Positions 30,215 to 40,493 are shown, counted from the stretch's first letter. The stretch: DNA of 64,000 nucleotides from Martelella sp. NC20 (GCF_013459645.1 NZ_CP054861.1:4576001-4640000), one strand, 5' to 3'. Notes: generated by a model not told the origin, from the letters alone. Translations and numbers: made by a program.

Positions 30215-31039
30215 CTACCCCCAGAACGCCGGCACGGTCTCTTCCAGCCTCGGCCCCAACCGCAGCGGCGCGATCTTCTCCGCGAGCCCTGTGCGGTCCG
30301 AAATCTCCACGCCGAGGCCGCAGATGGTGGCGGGGCCGGTGGCGGCTTCGAAGCGGGATTTGTTCATCTTGGAGATGAAGCGGTTGAGCGGTTCTTCCTT
30401 GTCCATGCCGAGCGAGGAATCGTAATCGCCGCACATGCCGGCATCCGACATGAAGCCGGTGCCGCCGTTGAGGATCTGGCAATCGGCGGTCGGCACATGG
30501 GTATGGGTGCCGACAACGAGGCTGGCGCGGCCATCGACGAAATGGCCGAAGGCCTGTTTCTCGCTGGTCGCTTCGGCATGAAAATCGAACACGATCGCAT
30601 CGGCCTCGCTCTTCAGCGGGCAGGCTTCGAGAATGGTCTCGGCGGCCTTGAAGGGATCGTCCAGTTCGGGATGCATGAACACCCGGCCCATGATATTGGC
30701 AACCAGAACGCGCGCGCCGTTTCTGGCATAATAGAGCGAGGAGCCGCGCCCCGGCGTGCCGGCCGGATAATTGGCGGGCCGGAGGAACTGCTCGTGCCGG
30801 TCGGCGAAGATGATCGCGTCCTTCTGGTCCCAGACGTGGTTGCCGGTGGTCACGACATCGGCACCGGCATCGATCGTATCCTGGAAGATCGCCTCGGTAA
30901 TGCCGAAACCGCCGGCGGCATTCTCGCCGTTGACGATCACGAAATCGAGTTGCAGGTCGCTGATCAGGCCGGGCAACCGTTCCCAGACCGCCGTGCGCCC
31001 GGTCTTGCCGACCATGTCTCCCAGAAAAAGCAAACGCAT
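30215..31039 (-). CDS. YmdB-family metallophosphoesterase (TIGR00282)
   Basis: The 274-residue protein begins MRLLFLGDMVGKTGR with metal-ligand Asp8, then VNGENAAGG (Asn near 41), TTGNHVWD and late GTHTHVPTAD, the metal-binding pattern of YmdB phosphodiesterases. B. subtilis YmdB hydrolyses 2',3'- or 3',5'-cyclic nucleotides, but the role in alphaproteobacteria is not settled. An upstream ATG at 31054 would add 5 residues. It is transcribed downstream of the cyclo-ligase gene. Confidence 0.9.
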   Translation of the reverse strand: MRLLFLGDMVGKTGRTAVWERLPGLISDLQLDFVIVNGENAAGGFGITEAIFQDTIDAGADVVTTGNHVWDQKDAIIFADRHEQFLRPANYPAGTPGRGSSLYYARNGARVLVANIMGRVFMHPELDDPFKAAETILEACPLKSEADAIVFDFHAEATSEKQAFGHFVDGRASLVVGTHTHVPTADCQILNGGTGFMSDAGMCGDYDSSLGMDKEEPLNRFISKMNKSRFEAATGPATICGLGVEISDRTGLAEKIAPLRLGPRLEETVPAFWG

Positions 31040-31161
31040 GAAAAATCCCATCAAACCGCGAGCGCGGCACCAGCCGCCGTGGCCGGTTTAAAGCGGTTCA
31101 GCGCGAAATGGAAGCCATCGCATCGGATGGAGGCGGCCCGGCGTCAATCGCGCAGGAATGA

Positions 31162-31761
31162 TTATTCGAACCAGCGGAACCCGGCCTCGGTGATCACGGC
31201 ATCGAGCGGGATATCGTGCGGCTCGGCAGGCACCGCCGGCGCCTCCTGCAACGCGAAGGCGACCGCGACCAGAAGCGGTCTGCGTCCGGCTGCGGCCATC
31301 CGGGCAATCGCCCGGTCGTAATGGCCAGCGCCATAGCCGATACGGTTGCCCTTTGAATCGAAAACGGAAAGCGGCATCAGCAGGATATCGGGAATGACGA
31401 TGTCGGCGTCCTCGCCCGGCGCCATCGTGCCGAAACCGCAGGAGACCAGCGGCACGTCGCTCAGATAGGCGCGAAAGGCGATTGTCTCGCGATCGATGAC
31501 GGCGGGAAGCGCGAGGCGCGCGCCGGCCTGCTCCAGCAGTTTCGCCAGAAGCGAGACATCGGCCTCGGAACGGATCGGGTGATAGGCGGCAAACCATCTG
31601 CGCGGTGCGAGGGGTGCCAGCGCGCTTGCCCCGTGGGCGGCGATGGCAAGGCTTTTTGTGTGTCGCTCTTCCGGCGAAAGCGCATCGCGCTTGGCAAGAA
31701 TCTGGCGGCGCAGTTCGGGCTTGGAGAGCAAGAGCGGTTCCTTCGGTTGAAGGCGGTCCAC
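31162..31761 (-). CDS. 5-formyltetrahydrofolate cyclo-ligase
   Basis: The 199-residue enzyme (the ygfA/MTHFS family) converts 5-formyl-THF to 5,10-methenyl-THF using ATP. The ATP/folate site GNRIGYGAGHYDRAIA lies near residues 142-157, and an N-terminal KPELRRQILAKRDAL matches the family. It sits directly downstream of the 6S RNA, the arrangement seen across proteobacteria. Confidence 0.93.
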   Translation of the reverse strand: MDRLQPKEPLLLSKPELRRQILAKRDALSPEERHTKSLAIAAHGASALAPLAPRRWFAAYHPIRSEADVSLLAKLLEQAGARLALPAVIDRETIAFRAYLSDVPLVSCGFGTMAPGEDADIVIPDILLMPLSVFDSKGNRIGYGAGHYDRAIARMAAAGRRPLLVAVAFALQEAPAVPAEPHDIPLDAVITEAGFRWFE

Positions 31762-31769
31762 GACAACCG

Positions 31770-31911
31770 ATGGAATCTGTTTGATCCTGGGCGCCTACAG
31801 TTGTAGGTGGGCGCCATATAACCCAGCCCACGGGCCGGGTCAGGGACAGCTCCCTTAGGATCGAGTAAGGCCCCGGGGATTCGTGTTGATTCCTGTCGAG
31901 AAGCGCAGACC
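31770..31911 (-). ncRNA. ssrS: 6S RNA
   Basis: Between zapA and the cyclo-ligase gene, on their strand, lies a sequence with the expected features. A -10 TATATAG is at 31919-31925. A 5' region contains GCTTCTCGACAGGAATC, a central G/C-framed bubble follows, and the 3' half is complementary. Ends are approximate. 6S RNA sequesters sigma-70 RNA polymerase in stationary phase, and the zapA-ssrS-ygfA order is characteristic. Confidence 0.8.
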
Positions 31912-32076
31912 GTAACTTCTATATAGAGTGTTGCGGGGCGCGCTGGAAGGGGTAATCGACGCGATATTTCACGGAACCGAAAATGGCGATGATCCGGCCG
32001 GCAAACGTCCATAACCGGGCGCCCGAGACCGGTTCTGACGACAGCCCGCATAGAGACGCAGACGCCCCCTGGCACC

Positions 32077-32442
32077 CTATTTCGTCACGCCGGAAACCTT
32101 GCGGGACAGCACGGTGATCCGCTCGGCGAGATTTTCAAGCCTGCCGGCAAGTTCATCGGCCTCGGCGGCGCGGTTCTCGTCGGCGGAGCCCGCCGTGCGG
32201 CGCAGATCGGCAAGCTCGGCGGTATTGGCATCCACGGCCGCCTGCAGGTCGTGAAGCTCGTCCATGATCATGATCCCGGCCATGACGGTCAGGCGCAGAT
32301 CGCCGATCTCGCCGAAATTGCCGCGCAGATTGGAAATGTAGGAATCGAAGCGGGCGGCGAGGTCCAGAAGGTGATCCTCCTGGCCTTCCTCGCAGGCCAT
32401 CCGGTAGGCCTTGCCATCGATGTTGACGGTGACTTGCGCCAT
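32077..32442 (-). CDS. zapA: Cell division protein ZapA
   Basis: The 121-residue protein promotes FtsZ bundling at the division site. The N-terminal domain has VTVNIDGKAYRMACEEGQEDHLLDLAARFD, of which the YRMACEEGQ core is typical. A C-terminal coiled coil (about 60-115) follows. It lies 11 nt downstream of the DUF4164 gene and upstream of 6S RNA. Confidence 0.93.
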   Translation of the reverse strand: MAQVTVNIDGKAYRMACEEGQEDHLLDLAARFDSYISNLRGNFGEIGDLRLTVMAGIMIMDELHDLQAAVDANTAELADLRRTAGSADENRAAEADELAGRLENLAERITVLSRKVSGVTK

Positions 32443-32453
32443 TCTCCTCGTCC

Positions 32454-32735
32454 CTATTTCTCGTGGGCGAGCACGGAGCGTATGGTCTCCATCGCCGCCA
32501 CCAGCCGACCGGAAACCTCGCGGTTGACTTCCTCGAGCCTGTTTGCGCGAAACTGCGCCTGGTCGAGTTCGCGCGCAAGGCCCGCCCGGTCCTCGTGCAC
32601 GATCCGGACCTCGTTTTCGAGATCCTCGCGGTTCTGGAGGTTTTCAGCCCGGGCATCGAGCGCATTTTCGAGCCCCGAAAATGCCTTCTCGAGCGCGGCC
32701 AGCGCGGCACCCAACCGGTCAGTGTTTGCGACCAT
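32454..32735 (-). CDS. DUF4164 coiled-coil protein
   Basis: The 93-residue protein is almost entirely a charged coiled coil (about residues 5-88), matching the DUF4164 family of alphaproteobacteria. It is the first gene of a DUF4164-zapA operon, so a role near the divisome is plausible but unproved. Confidence 0.85.
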   Translation of the reverse strand: MVANTDRLGAALAALEKAFSGLENALDARAENLQNREDLENEVRIVHEDRAGLARELDQAQFRANRLEEVNREVSGRLVAAMETIRSVLAHEK

Positions 32736-33195
32736 TGTTTACAACCCCACCCCATGATGGAATTTGACCCGGCATCTCTGGCCAACCATCGCGTCACCGC
32801 GAGCGAATCGCCAAGATGCTCTAAATTTCATCGTGATCTTAGGGAGAGTTAACAGCAAAGGTCAACGCAGGCAGACAGTTGTCAATAGGAAACTTGGTCT
32901 GCTCCGCCGCCCATTCGCAATTTCCCGTCACGGGCCTTGCCTCAGGCCCGCGGATAATGCCGCAGCGCCCGCAAACTTGCTGATTTAAGCGGTGGCAGGC
33001 CTGTTTGAAATGGTGTAGGGTCCCGACGATTTCGGAGCAAGGGGCGCCTGTGAAAGGCTGCCTTGATTGGCCGGAGCAATACAATAGTTTCCGCGGCAGC
33101 ATTGCCGTCCGGCGATTTCGCCGGTAATCCGTCGACCAATGTCATTCCCAAAGACTGATGTCATTCCCACAGACTCAAGAAAAGCGAAGAAGAAC
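32736..33195. other. Divergent intergenic region DUF4164/tkt
   Basis: This 460-bp spacer should carry promoters for both directions. The only clear structure is an imperfect direct repeat of 18-19 bp (ATGTCATTCCCAAAGACTG then ATGTCATTCCCACAGACTC) at 33138-33175, just before tkt. No other gene is evident. Confidence 0.5.
33138..33175. repeat. Tandem 19-bp repeat upstream of tkt
   Basis: Two adjacent copies differ at only two or three positions. The second copy lies within the putative leader 21 nt before the tkt start. The frame from 33139 is open and in register with tkt and would add 19 residues. Confidence 0.6.
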
Positions 33196-35178
33196 ATGAC
33201 TTCTCTTGATAAACATAACCGGATGGCCAACGCGATCCGCTTCCTTTCCATGGATGCCGTTCAGAAGGCCAATTCCGGCCATCCCGGCCTTCCGATGGGC
33301 GCGGCCGATGTCGCCACGGTGCTCTTCACCCGCTTCATGCGCTTCGATCCGAAGAACCCCAACTGGCCGAACCGCGACCGCTTCGTCCTTTCCGCCGGCC
33401 ATGGCTCGATGCTGCTCTACTCGCTGCTTTATCTCCTCGGCTATGAGGACATGACGATCGAGGATATCAAGAATTTCCGCCAGCTCGGCTCCAAGACCGC
33501 TGGCCACCCGGAATATGGCCACGCCTCCGGCATAGAGACAACCACCGGTCCGCTCGGCCAGGGCATTGGCAATGCGCTCGGCATGGCAATCGCCGAGCGC
33601 AAGCTCGCCAATGAATTCGGCGACGAGCTGATGGACCACTACACCTATGCGCTTTGCGGCGACGGTTGCCTGATGGAAGGCATCAGCCAGGAGGCGATTT
33701 CGCTTGCCGGCCACCTGAAGCTCAACAAGTTCATCCTGTTCTGGGACAACAACTCGATCACCATCGACGGCGCCGTTTCGCTCGCCGATTCGACCGATCA
33801 GCTTGCCCGCTTCCGCGCCAGCCACTGGCACACGATCGACATTGACGGCCATAATCCGGATGAGATCACCGCGGCCATCGAAGAGGCTCACAAATCCGAC
33901 AAGCCGACCCTGATCGCCTGCAAGACGACCATCGGCTATGGCGCGCCCAAGAAGGCCGGCACCAACAAGGCCCACGGCTCGCCGCTCGGCGACGAGGAAA
34001 TCGCGGCAACCCGCAAGGCGCTCGGCTGGGATGCCCCGGCATTCGAAGTGCCCGAAGAAATTCTCGACGCCTGGCGCGTCGCCGGCCTGCGCTCCACCAA
34101 GATGCGCGTCGAATGGGAAAAGAAGCTCGATGCCGCGAAGGCCGACGTCAAGGCCGAGTTCAACCGCCGCTTCGCCGGCGAGCTGCCCGGCTCCTTCGAT
34201 CGCGCGATCCAGAAATACAAGCAGAAGCTCGCCGACGAGAAGCCGACGCTCGCCTCGCGCAAATCCTCGCAGAACGCGCTCGAGGTCATCAACGGCGTTG
34301 TCCCGGAAACCATCGGCGGTTCGGCCGATCTGACCGGCTCCAACAACACCAATACCAGCCAGACCGCGCCGATCACGCCGGACGATTTCTCCGGCCGCTT
34401 TATGCATTGGGGTATCCGCGAACACGCCATGGCCGCCGCCATGAACGGCATCGCGCTCCATGGCGGGCTGATCCCCTATTCCGGCGGCTTCCTGATCTTC
34501 TCCGACTATTGCCGCACCTCGGTGCGCCTGGCGGCGCTGATGGGCATCCGCGTCATTCATGTCTGGACGCATGATTCGATCGGCGTCGGCGAAGATGGCC
34601 CGACCCATGAACCGGTCGAGCAGATGGCATCGCTGCGCGCCGTGCCGAACCTGCAGATGTTCCGTCCGGCCGATGCGATGGAAACCGCCGAATGCTGGCA
34701 ATTGGCGCTGGAAAGCAAGCACGCCCCCTCGGGTATCGCGCTCACCCGCCAGAACCTGCCGGCGGTGCGCACCCATTATTCCGAGAAGAACCTCTGCGCG
34801 ACCGGCGCCTATGACCTGATCCCGGCCAATGATGCCGAGGTCACGATCTTTGCATCCGGCTCCGAAGTGGGGCTTGCGGTCGAGGCGCAGAAGGTGCTCG
34901 ACGGCAAGGGCATCTCCACGCGCGTCGTTTCCGTGCCGTGCATGGAACTGTTCTTCGAGCAGCCGAAGGATTACCAGAAGGCGATCATCGGCAATTCGCC
35001 GATCAAGGTCGGCGTGGAAGCCGGCGTGCGCATGGGCTGGGACCAGTTCATCGGCTCGGACGGCATCTTCATCGGCATGACCGGCTACGGCGCCTCCGGC
35101 AAGGGCGAGGCCCTTTTCGAGCATTTCGGCATCACCGCCGATGCCGTGATCAAGGCCGTCGAGAAAAAGCGCGCCTGA
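33196..35178 (+). CDS. tkt: Transketolase
   Basis: The 660-residue TPP enzyme moves two-carbon units between pentose and triose phosphates. Visible are [13 protein letters not shown] near residue 27, the TPP/Mg loop [13 protein letters not shown] near 155-167, [14 protein letters not shown], and [15 protein letters not shown] with catalytic Glu near 413. I chose the ATG at 33196 on family start, although the frame extends to 33139. A 9-bp GC hairpin follows at 35195-35218, then gap. Confidence 0.95.
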   Translation: MTSLDKHNRMANAIRFLSMDAVQKANSGHPGLPMGAADVATVLFTRFMRFDPKNPNWPNRDRFVLSAGHGSMLLYSLLYLLGYEDMTIEDIKNFRQLGSKTAGHPEYGHASGIETTTGPLGQGIGNALGMAIAERKLANEFGDELMDHYTYALCGDGCLMEGISQEAISLAGHLKLNKFILFWDNNSITIDGAVSLADSTDQLARFRASHWHTIDIDGHNPDEITAAIEEAHKSDKPTLIACKTTIGYGAPKKAGTNKAHGSPLGDEEIAATRKALGWDAPAFEVPEEILDAWRVAGLRSTKMRVEWEKKLDAAKADVKAEFNRRFAGELPGSFDRAIQKYKQKLADEKPTLASRKSSQNALEVINGVVPETIGGSADLTGSNNTNTSQTAPITPDDFSGRFMHWGIREHAMAAAMNGIALHGGLIPYSGGFLIFSDYCRTSVRLAALMGIRVIHVWTHDSIGVGEDGPTHEPVEQMASLRAVPNLQMFRPADAMETAECWQLALESKHAPSGIALTRQNLPAVRTHYSEKNLCATGAYDLIPANDAEVTIFASGSEVGLAVEAQKVLDGKGISTRVVSVPCMELFFEQPKDYQKAIIGNSPIKVGVEAGVRMGWDQFIGSDGIFIGMTGYGASGKGEALFEHFGITADAVIKAVEKKRA

Positions 35179-35194
35179 TTTGACGAACCGCAAG

Positions 35195-35218
35195 CCGCCC
35201 GGCCTGAATGCCGGGCGG
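35195..35218 (+). terminator. Hairpin between tkt and gap
   Basis: CCGCCCGGC and GCCGGGCGG pair in 9 bp with a 6-nt loop. There is no T-run, so it may attenuate rather than end transcription. Confidence 0.45.
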
Positions 35219-35389
35219 AACGCCGGAAATTGCCGCAAACTGAAGATGTTTGCTGAAATTCCGATCATAACCGCTTATATCGGGGCCGAGGCCTCGCAAG
35301 ACCGTTTTCTCCGCTCCCTCCCCGGTAGCTTCCAGAGATCCGCGGCCTTGAGACTTTGTGAAACTATTCGCGAATAGGGAGTTTCTGAC

Positions 35390-36391
35390 ATGACTGTTAA
35401 AGTTGCCATCAATGGTTTTGGCCGCATCGGCCGCAATATTCTGCGCGCCATCATCGAGTCCGGCCGCAAGGACATCGAAGTCGTTGCCATCAACGATCTC
35501 GGCCCGGTCGAAACCAACGCCCACCTTTTGAAATACGATTCCGTGCATGGCCGTTTCCCGCATGAGGTCACGGTCGATGGCGACACGATCGACGCCGGCC
35601 TCGGCCCGATGCGCGTCACCGCCATTCGCGACCCCAAGGATCTGCCCTGGAGCGACGTCGACATCGCACTGGAATGCACCGGCATCTTCACCGCCAAGGA
35701 AAAGGCCGAAATGCTGCTGGCAAGCGGCGCCAAGCGCGTGCTGGTGTCCGCGCCGTCGGCCGGCGCCGACAAAACCATCGTTTTCGGCGTCAACCACGAC
35801 CAGCTCACCAAGGACGACATCATCGTCTCCAACGGTTCGTGCACCACCAACTGCCTGGCCCCGGTGGCCTTTGTGCTGCATCAGAAATTCGGCATCGAAC
35901 GTGGCTACATGACCACGATCCACTCCTACACCGGCGACCAGCCGACGCTGGACACGATGCACAAGGACCTCTACCGCGCCCGCGCCGCGGCGCTGTCCAT
36001 GATCCCGACCTCGACCGGCGCCGCCAAGGCGATCGGTCTGGTCGTGCCGGAACTGAAGGGCAAGCTCGACGGTTCCTCGATCCGGGTTCCGACCCCGAAC
36101 GTCTCGGTCGTCGACCTGAAATTCGTGCCGAGCCGCGATGTGACCGAGGAAGAAGTCAACGCCGCCATCAAGGAAGCGTCCGAAGGCAAGCTGAAGGGCG
36201 TGCTGGAATACAGCGACGAACCGCTGGTCTCGCGCGACTTCAACCACGACCCGGCCTCCTCGATCTTCGCTGCCCAGCAGACCAAGGTACTCGAAGGCAA
36301 GCTGGTGCGCGTGCTGTCGTGGTACGACAATGAATGGGGCTTCTCCAACCGCATGGGCGACGTCGCCGTCGCCATGGGCAAGCTGCTTTAA
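35390..36391 (+). CDS. gap: Glyceraldehyde-3-phosphate dehydrogenase
   Basis: The 333-residue enzyme has the NAD site NGFGRIGRN (residues 8-16), catalytic Cys151 in [12 protein letters not shown] and His near 178 in [10 protein letters not shown]. The Asn-Asp (35-36) after the second beta-strand favours NAD over NADP. It works in glycolysis/gluconeogenesis. It lies 211 bp after tkt, so it may have its own promoter. Confidence 0.97.
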   Translation: MTVKVAINGFGRIGRNILRAIIESGRKDIEVVAINDLGPVETNAHLLKYDSVHGRFPHEVTVDGDTIDAGLGPMRVTAIRDPKDLPWSDVDIALECTGIFTAKEKAEMLLASGAKRVLVSAPSAGADKTIVFGVNHDQLTKDDIIVSNGSCTTNCLAPVAFVLHQKFGIERGYMTTIHSYTGDQPTLDTMHKDLYRARAAALSMIPTSTGAAKAIGLVVPELKGKLDGSSIRVPTPNVSVVDLKFVPSRDVTEEEVNAAIKEASEGKLKGVLEYSDEPLVSRDFNHDPASSIFAAQQTKVLEGKLVRVLSWYDNEWGFSNRMGDVAVAMGKLL

Positions 36392-36416
36392 GCTTCACCG
36401 AAGCCTTTCGAATGCC

Positions 36417-36444
36417 GAGGCCGGGTTCACCCCGGCCTCTTTTT
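36417..36444 (+). terminator. Intrinsic terminator of gap
   Basis: GAGGCCGGG and CCCGGCCTC pair in 9 bp and are followed by TTTTT. Confidence 0.88.
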
Positions 36445-36504
36445 GTTTGCGCGTTCTCGAGGCGCACCCGCACCTCAGCGGGGCGTCCGAGCAGCATTTT
36501 CCGT

Positions 36505-36640
36505 GTAGCCTGGATGCTCGTGTCAAGCACGAGCATGACACAGGGTGGGGTGCGCAGCAGAACATGCCGACGGCTGTTTTTTTGACGCCGTCTCCTCCTC
36601 TCCGAGTCACCCTCGGGCTTGACCCGAGGGTCCAGGCGGC
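36505..36640. repeat. Dispersed intergenic repeat, related copy C
   Basis: Two hairpins of the same type as copies A and B are present: GATGCTCGTGTCAAGCACGAGC (read as two arms of 8 bp) and ACCCTCGGGCTTGACCCGAGGG-like arms. The linker differs from A and B. It lies between gap and the EamA gene. Confidence 0.55.
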
Positions 36641-36668
36641 ACTCTCTGCGCGGCCGTAAGGGCGTTCC

Positions 36669-37583
36669 TCACGCAAACAGCAGCACCAGCACGCCGCAAA
36701 CCACCAGCCCGCAGCCCAGAAGCTCCACGCGGGTGATGGTTTCCCTGAAGAACAGCACCGAGGTGGCGATGGTGAACAGCATTTCGACCTGGGCAACCGC
36801 CTTGACGATCGAGGCCTGCTGCAGCGTCATGGCGATGAACCAGCCGAAGGAGGCGGTGGCCCCGACGAAGCCGACGGCGAACGCCGGACGCCATGCGCGC
36901 ATCACCTTGCCAAGTTCCGCGCGGTCGAAGACGAGCATCCACGCCACCATCGCGACCGCCTGCATCACGATCACGACCAGCAGCGTGAACGCGGCCTGCA
37001 TCACGCTGTCGGGCGCAGGCAGGGTGGGCGCCAGCGCAAGAGACGCCGCGCGATAGGACACCGCCGATAACCCGAACAGCGTGCCGGAGGCAATCCCGAT
37101 CAGCGCGGTGCGGGTCGCAAGGCCCGTGACAAGCGCGCGGAGGCTGACGGCGCTGCGCGACAGCGAAATCAGCATCACGCCGGCAATCGAGATCAGGATG
37201 GCGACCACCGCGACATAGGAGATCGTCGCACCGAAAAACAGCAGGGCAAGGACAGCAGCCTGTGCCGGCTCGGTGCGCGAATAGGCCGTGCCGACCGCGA
37301 AATTGCGGAAGGAAAACAGGTAGACCAACAGAAACGTCGCCGCTATCTGGCCTGCCGCGCCGATCACCGACCAGAACAGGAAATCGCCGGTGACGGACGG
37401 CACGGGCCGGTCGAGACCGTAGGCGAGAATGGCGAAATAAAACGCCGCGAACGGCACGCCGAAACCGAAACGGGTAAAGGTGGCGCCAAGCGTCGCCATG
37501 CGCCCTTTCAGGTATTTCTGAAGCGAGGAACGCAGGTTTTGCAGGAATGCGGCGGCAAATGTGATGCCGATCCAGATTTCCAT
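36669..37583 (-). CDS. EamA/DMT-family transporter
   Basis: The 304-residue protein has ten predicted membrane helices arranged as two EamA halves (about 1-140 and 160-304), with SRTEPAQAAVLALLFFG and AQVEMLFTIATSVLFFRETITRVELLG as the repeated late segments. Members export amino acids, purines or other metabolites; the substrate here is unknown. In several rhizobia pgk lies close to gap; here this gene takes that place. Confidence 0.87.
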   Translation of the reverse strand: MEIWIGITFAAAFLQNLRSSLQKYLKGRMATLGATFTRFGFGVPFAAFYFAILAYGLDRPVPSVTGDFLFWSVIGAAGQIAATFLLVYLFSFRNFAVGTAYSRTEPAQAAVLALLFFGATISYVAVVAILISIAGVMLISLSRSAVSLRALVTGLATRTALIGIASGTLFGLSAVSYRAASLALAPTLPAPDSVMQAAFTLLVVIVMQAVAMVAWMLVFDRAELGKVMRAWRPAFAVGFVGATASFGWFIAMTLQQASIVKAVAQVEMLFTIATSVLFFRETITRVELLGCGLVVCGVLVLLFA

Positions 37584-37846
37584 GGAAATTGACCTTGAAG
37601 AGGATGAGAAAGGGTTCTCTCTGGCGGCAGCAGCCGCCGCTCAGTCCTTCAAAGTCGCCCGTTCACCGACTTGCAGAAATCGGCAAAGAACCGCACCGGC
37701 AGGCGCTTGCGGTCCTGCAGGATGATGGGGCTTTGGCGAATGCATATCGACATCTTATCTGTGTATCACGCCGCCCATGCCGGCGCCAGTTGCCAAGGAT
37801 CGCGAACCCCGTTCCCTTCGCGCCCGCTCTCTGCCATAAGGCGGTC

Positions 37847-38551
37847 ATGACAAAACCGATGACACATCCGAAGAAAGCCGATTTCGAAACCGTCCAGGAC
37901 TGGGTCTTCGATCTCGACAACACGCTTTACCCGCATCATGTCAACCTGTTCGCGCAGGTCGACCGCAACATGACCGATTATGTCGCCCGCCTGCTGTCCC
38001 TGCCGCATGACGAGGCGCGGCAATTGCAGAAGCAGTATTACCGCGACCACGGCACCACGCTGCAGGGGCTGATGATCAACCACAAGGTCGACCCGGACGA
38101 CTTTCTCGAAAAGGCGCATGAGATCGACTACACCGTGATCGAACCCAATCCGGTTCTTGGATCGGCGATCAAGGCGTTGCCCGGCCGCAAGTTCATCTTC
38201 ACCAACGGTTCCGTGCCGCATGCCGAAAAGACCGCCGCAGCACTTGGCATCCGCGATCACTTCGACGACATCTTCGATATCGTGGCGGCCGGATACATCC
38301 CGAAGCCCGACGCCGGGGCCTACAGCAAATTCCTCGCCCGCTCCGGCGTCGACACAAGGCATGCGGCCATGTTCGAGGACCTGCCGCGCAACCTGCGGGA
38401 GCCGAAAGTGCTCGGCATGCGCACCGTCCTGATCGTGCCGCCCAATCTGGAATACGGGTTCGCCGAAGCCTTTGAAAAGCTCGGCGAGGAGACCGGCCAC
38501 ATCGATTATGTGACGGAAGATCTGGCGGATTTCGTCACAAGTCTACTATGA
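37847..38551 (+). CDS. Pyrimidine 5'-nucleotidase-like HAD hydrolase
   Basis: The 234-residue protein has motif I VFDLDNTLYP (nucleophile Asp near residue 20), motif II FTNGS, the lysine IPKPDAGAY and motif IV MFEDLPRNL. This is the SDT1/PHM8-like subgroup that dephosphorylates pyrimidine nucleotides. The start at 37847 (AAGGCGG upstream) is preferred; the frame is open 86 codons further upstream without similarity. Confidence 0.88.
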   Translation: MTKPMTHPKKADFETVQDWVFDLDNTLYPHHVNLFAQVDRNMTDYVARLLSLPHDEARQLQKQYYRDHGTTLQGLMINHKVDPDDFLEKAHEIDYTVIEPNPVLGSAIKALPGRKFIFTNGSVPHAEKTAAALGIRDHFDDIFDIVAAGYIPKPDAGAYSKFLARSGVDTRHAAMFEDLPRNLREPKVLGMRTVLIVPPNLEYGFAEAFEKLGEETGHIDYVTEDLADFVTSLL

Positions 38552-38663
38552 TGAACGGAATATGAATTACCGATTATTCAGGCTACCTTTCCTATAATTA
38601 AGTCGTCTTTGCGCAGGTGCTCAACTACTCTTTCCTCATACACACAAACATGAGGAAGAAGCC

Positions 38664-39416
38664 ATGAATGGTAAGCAACTCACCGTCTCCGCCCTTGCCG
38701 CGACGCTGGCGCTTGGCGCCGCTGCAACCCCGAGCCTTGCCCGCGACATGCGCGGCCCCGGTCAGGAAGGCGGCTTCATCTACCTGCTGAAGACCTCCGA
38801 CGCCAACAAGGACGGCAAGATCACCAAGGACGAGGTGGTCGCCTTTCAGGACGGACGGTTCGAACAGATCGACGTCAATGGCGATGGTGTGATCACGCCC
38901 GGCGAGTTTTCCGACTTCCGCAAGGCCGAGTGGCAGGCTTTCCGCGATGCCAATCCCCGCCCGGAAGGCGATACCGCTGCCAATGACGCAGCCCCCGGCA
39001 AGCCCGGCCCCGGCGGCAAGATGGCGGCAGGGAATGGCGGTCCGGACGGCATGCCCGGCCCGGACGGCAAGCCCTCCCGCAGGATGGCTGACGCCAGCCC
39101 GAACGGCATGAACAAGGACGCGCCGCGCCGCATGGCGATGAACGATGACGGTCCGCAGCATCGCATGGGCGGCTATGGCAGAGGCGATCAAAACTGGGGC
39201 GATCAGAACTGGGGCGATCGGAGCGGCAAAAAAATGGGCGGCCGGCCCGGCAATGTCGAACGCATCTTCTTCGTGCGCGCCGACTCCGATCGCAGCGGCC
39301 AGGTGAGCCAGGAGGAATTCGCCGAACTCGCCGCCAGGATGTTCACCCGCATGGACAGCAATGGCGACATGGTGATCACGGTCGAGGACCTGCCGGATCG
39401 CCGCCCGATGCGCTGA
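38664..39416 (+). CDS. Secreted EF-hand calcium-binding protein
   Basis: The 250-residue protein has a signal peptide (cleavage near SLARD, residue 27). EF-hand loops are DANKDGKITKDE (46-57) and DVNGDGVITPGE (70-81). A long Pro/Gly/Asn/Met-rich linker (about 96-200) has a twofold repeat GDQNWGDQNWG. Two more loops follow near the C-terminus (DSDRSGQVSQEE; DSNGDMVITVED). The first, second and fourth loops hold good Ca ligands. It is likely a periplasmic calcium binder of unknown role. A TATAAT sits in the upstream AT-rich region. Confidence 0.85.
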   Translation: MNGKQLTVSALAATLALGAAATPSLARDMRGPGQEGGFIYLLKTSDANKDGKITKDEVVAFQDGRFEQIDVNGDGVITPGEFSDFRKAEWQAFRDANPRPEGDTAANDAAPGKPGPGGKMAAGNGGPDGMPGPDGKPSRRMADASPNGMNKDAPRRMAMNDDGPQHRMGGYGRGDQNWGDQNWGDRSGKKMGGRPGNVERIFFVRADSDRSGQVSQEEFAELAARMFTRMDSNGDMVITVEDLPDRRPMR

Positions 39417-39606
39417 TCGGGCGTCACTGCCACACCCGATGACCTCCATCGGCATGCCCCCGCCCGCAGCGGGGGCATTTTCATTTGGTATGACGCCGCT
39501 TGTCCGGGAAGAACGATCCCTAAAGATTGACGCCGTGCCTGGGCTCGCTTAGATCGGGTCAGGCTTATCTTTGCGCATATTCGCGCGACAGGCACAGGAT
39601 ACCAGC

Positions 39607-40458
39607 ATGACCGATCTCACATCCCTCGAGAAAACCATTGACGACGCCTTCGAGAACCGCGGCGAAATTTCGGTTTCGACCACCGGCGAGGTCCGCGATG
39701 CCGTCGAGGCGGCGCTGAACCTGCTCGACAGCGGCGAGGCCCGGGTTGCCGAAAAGCAGGAACACGGCGCCTGGAAGGTCAATCAATGGCTGAAGAAGGC
39801 GGTGCTGCTGTCGTTCCGCCTGAACGACATGGAAGTGGTCAAGGGCGGCCCCGGCAACGCCACGTGGTGGGACAAGGTGCCCTCCAAGTTTGAAGGCTGG
39901 GGCGACAACCAGTTCCGCGCCGCTGGCTTTCGCGCCGTGCCCAACGCCGTCGTGCGCCGCTCCGCCTACATCGCGCCGGGCGTGGTGCTGATGCCGTCCT
40001 TCGTCAATCTCGGCGCCCATGTCGACGAAGGCACGATGGTCGACACCTGGGCCACCGTCGGCTCCTGCGCCCAGATCGGCAAGAATGTGCATCTGTCCGG
40101 CGGCGTCGGCATTGGCGGCGTGCTGGAACCGATGCAGGCCGGCCCGACCATCATCGAGGACAATTGCTTCATCGGCGCGCGTTCCGAAGTGGTCGAGGGC
40201 TGCATCGTGCGCGAGGGCTCGGTGCTCGGCATGGGCGTCTATATCGGCCAGTCGACCAAGATTGTTGATCGCGCCACCGGCGAGATCACCTATGGCGAGG
40301 TCCCGCCCTATTCCGTGGTCGTCGCCGGCACGCTGCCGGCCGCAAAGCCGATGGGCAACGGCCAGCCCGGCCCCGGCCTCTATTGCGCGGTGATCGTCAA
40401 GCGCGTCGACGAAAAGACCCGCTCCAAGACCGGCATCAACGAGCTTCTGCGCGACTGA
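39607..40458 (+). CDS. dapD: Tetrahydrodipicolinate N-succinyltransferase
   Basis: The 283-residue enzyme of lysine/diaminopimelate synthesis has an N-terminal helical domain and a left-handed beta-helix of hexapeptide repeats (about 105-230, e.g. [20 protein letters not shown]). A short C-terminal domain ends with [10 protein letters not shown]. The start at 39607 has AGGA 8 nt upstream; an earlier in-frame ATG at 39571 is unlikely. dapE follows 35 nt later. Confidence 0.96.
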   Translation: MTDLTSLEKTIDDAFENRGEISVSTTGEVRDAVEAALNLLDSGEARVAEKQEHGAWKVNQWLKKAVLLSFRLNDMEVVKGGPGNATWWDKVPSKFEGWGDNQFRAAGFRAVPNAVVRRSAYIAPGVVLMPSFVNLGAHVDEGTMVDTWATVGSCAQIGKNVHLSGGVGIGGVLEPMQAGPTIIEDNCFIGARSEVVEGCIVREGSVLGMGVYIGQSTKIVDRATGEITYGEVPPYSVVVAGTLPAAKPMGNGQPGPGLYCAVIVKRVDEKTRSKTGINELLRD

Positions 40459-40493
40459 ACACTGGCAATCGCCGCAGAACTATCCAGATAGAG

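Noticed and set aside
33175..35268. A 697-codon minus-strand frame opposite tkt
   Set aside because: It has no recognisable family and lies wholly antisense to a clear transketolase.
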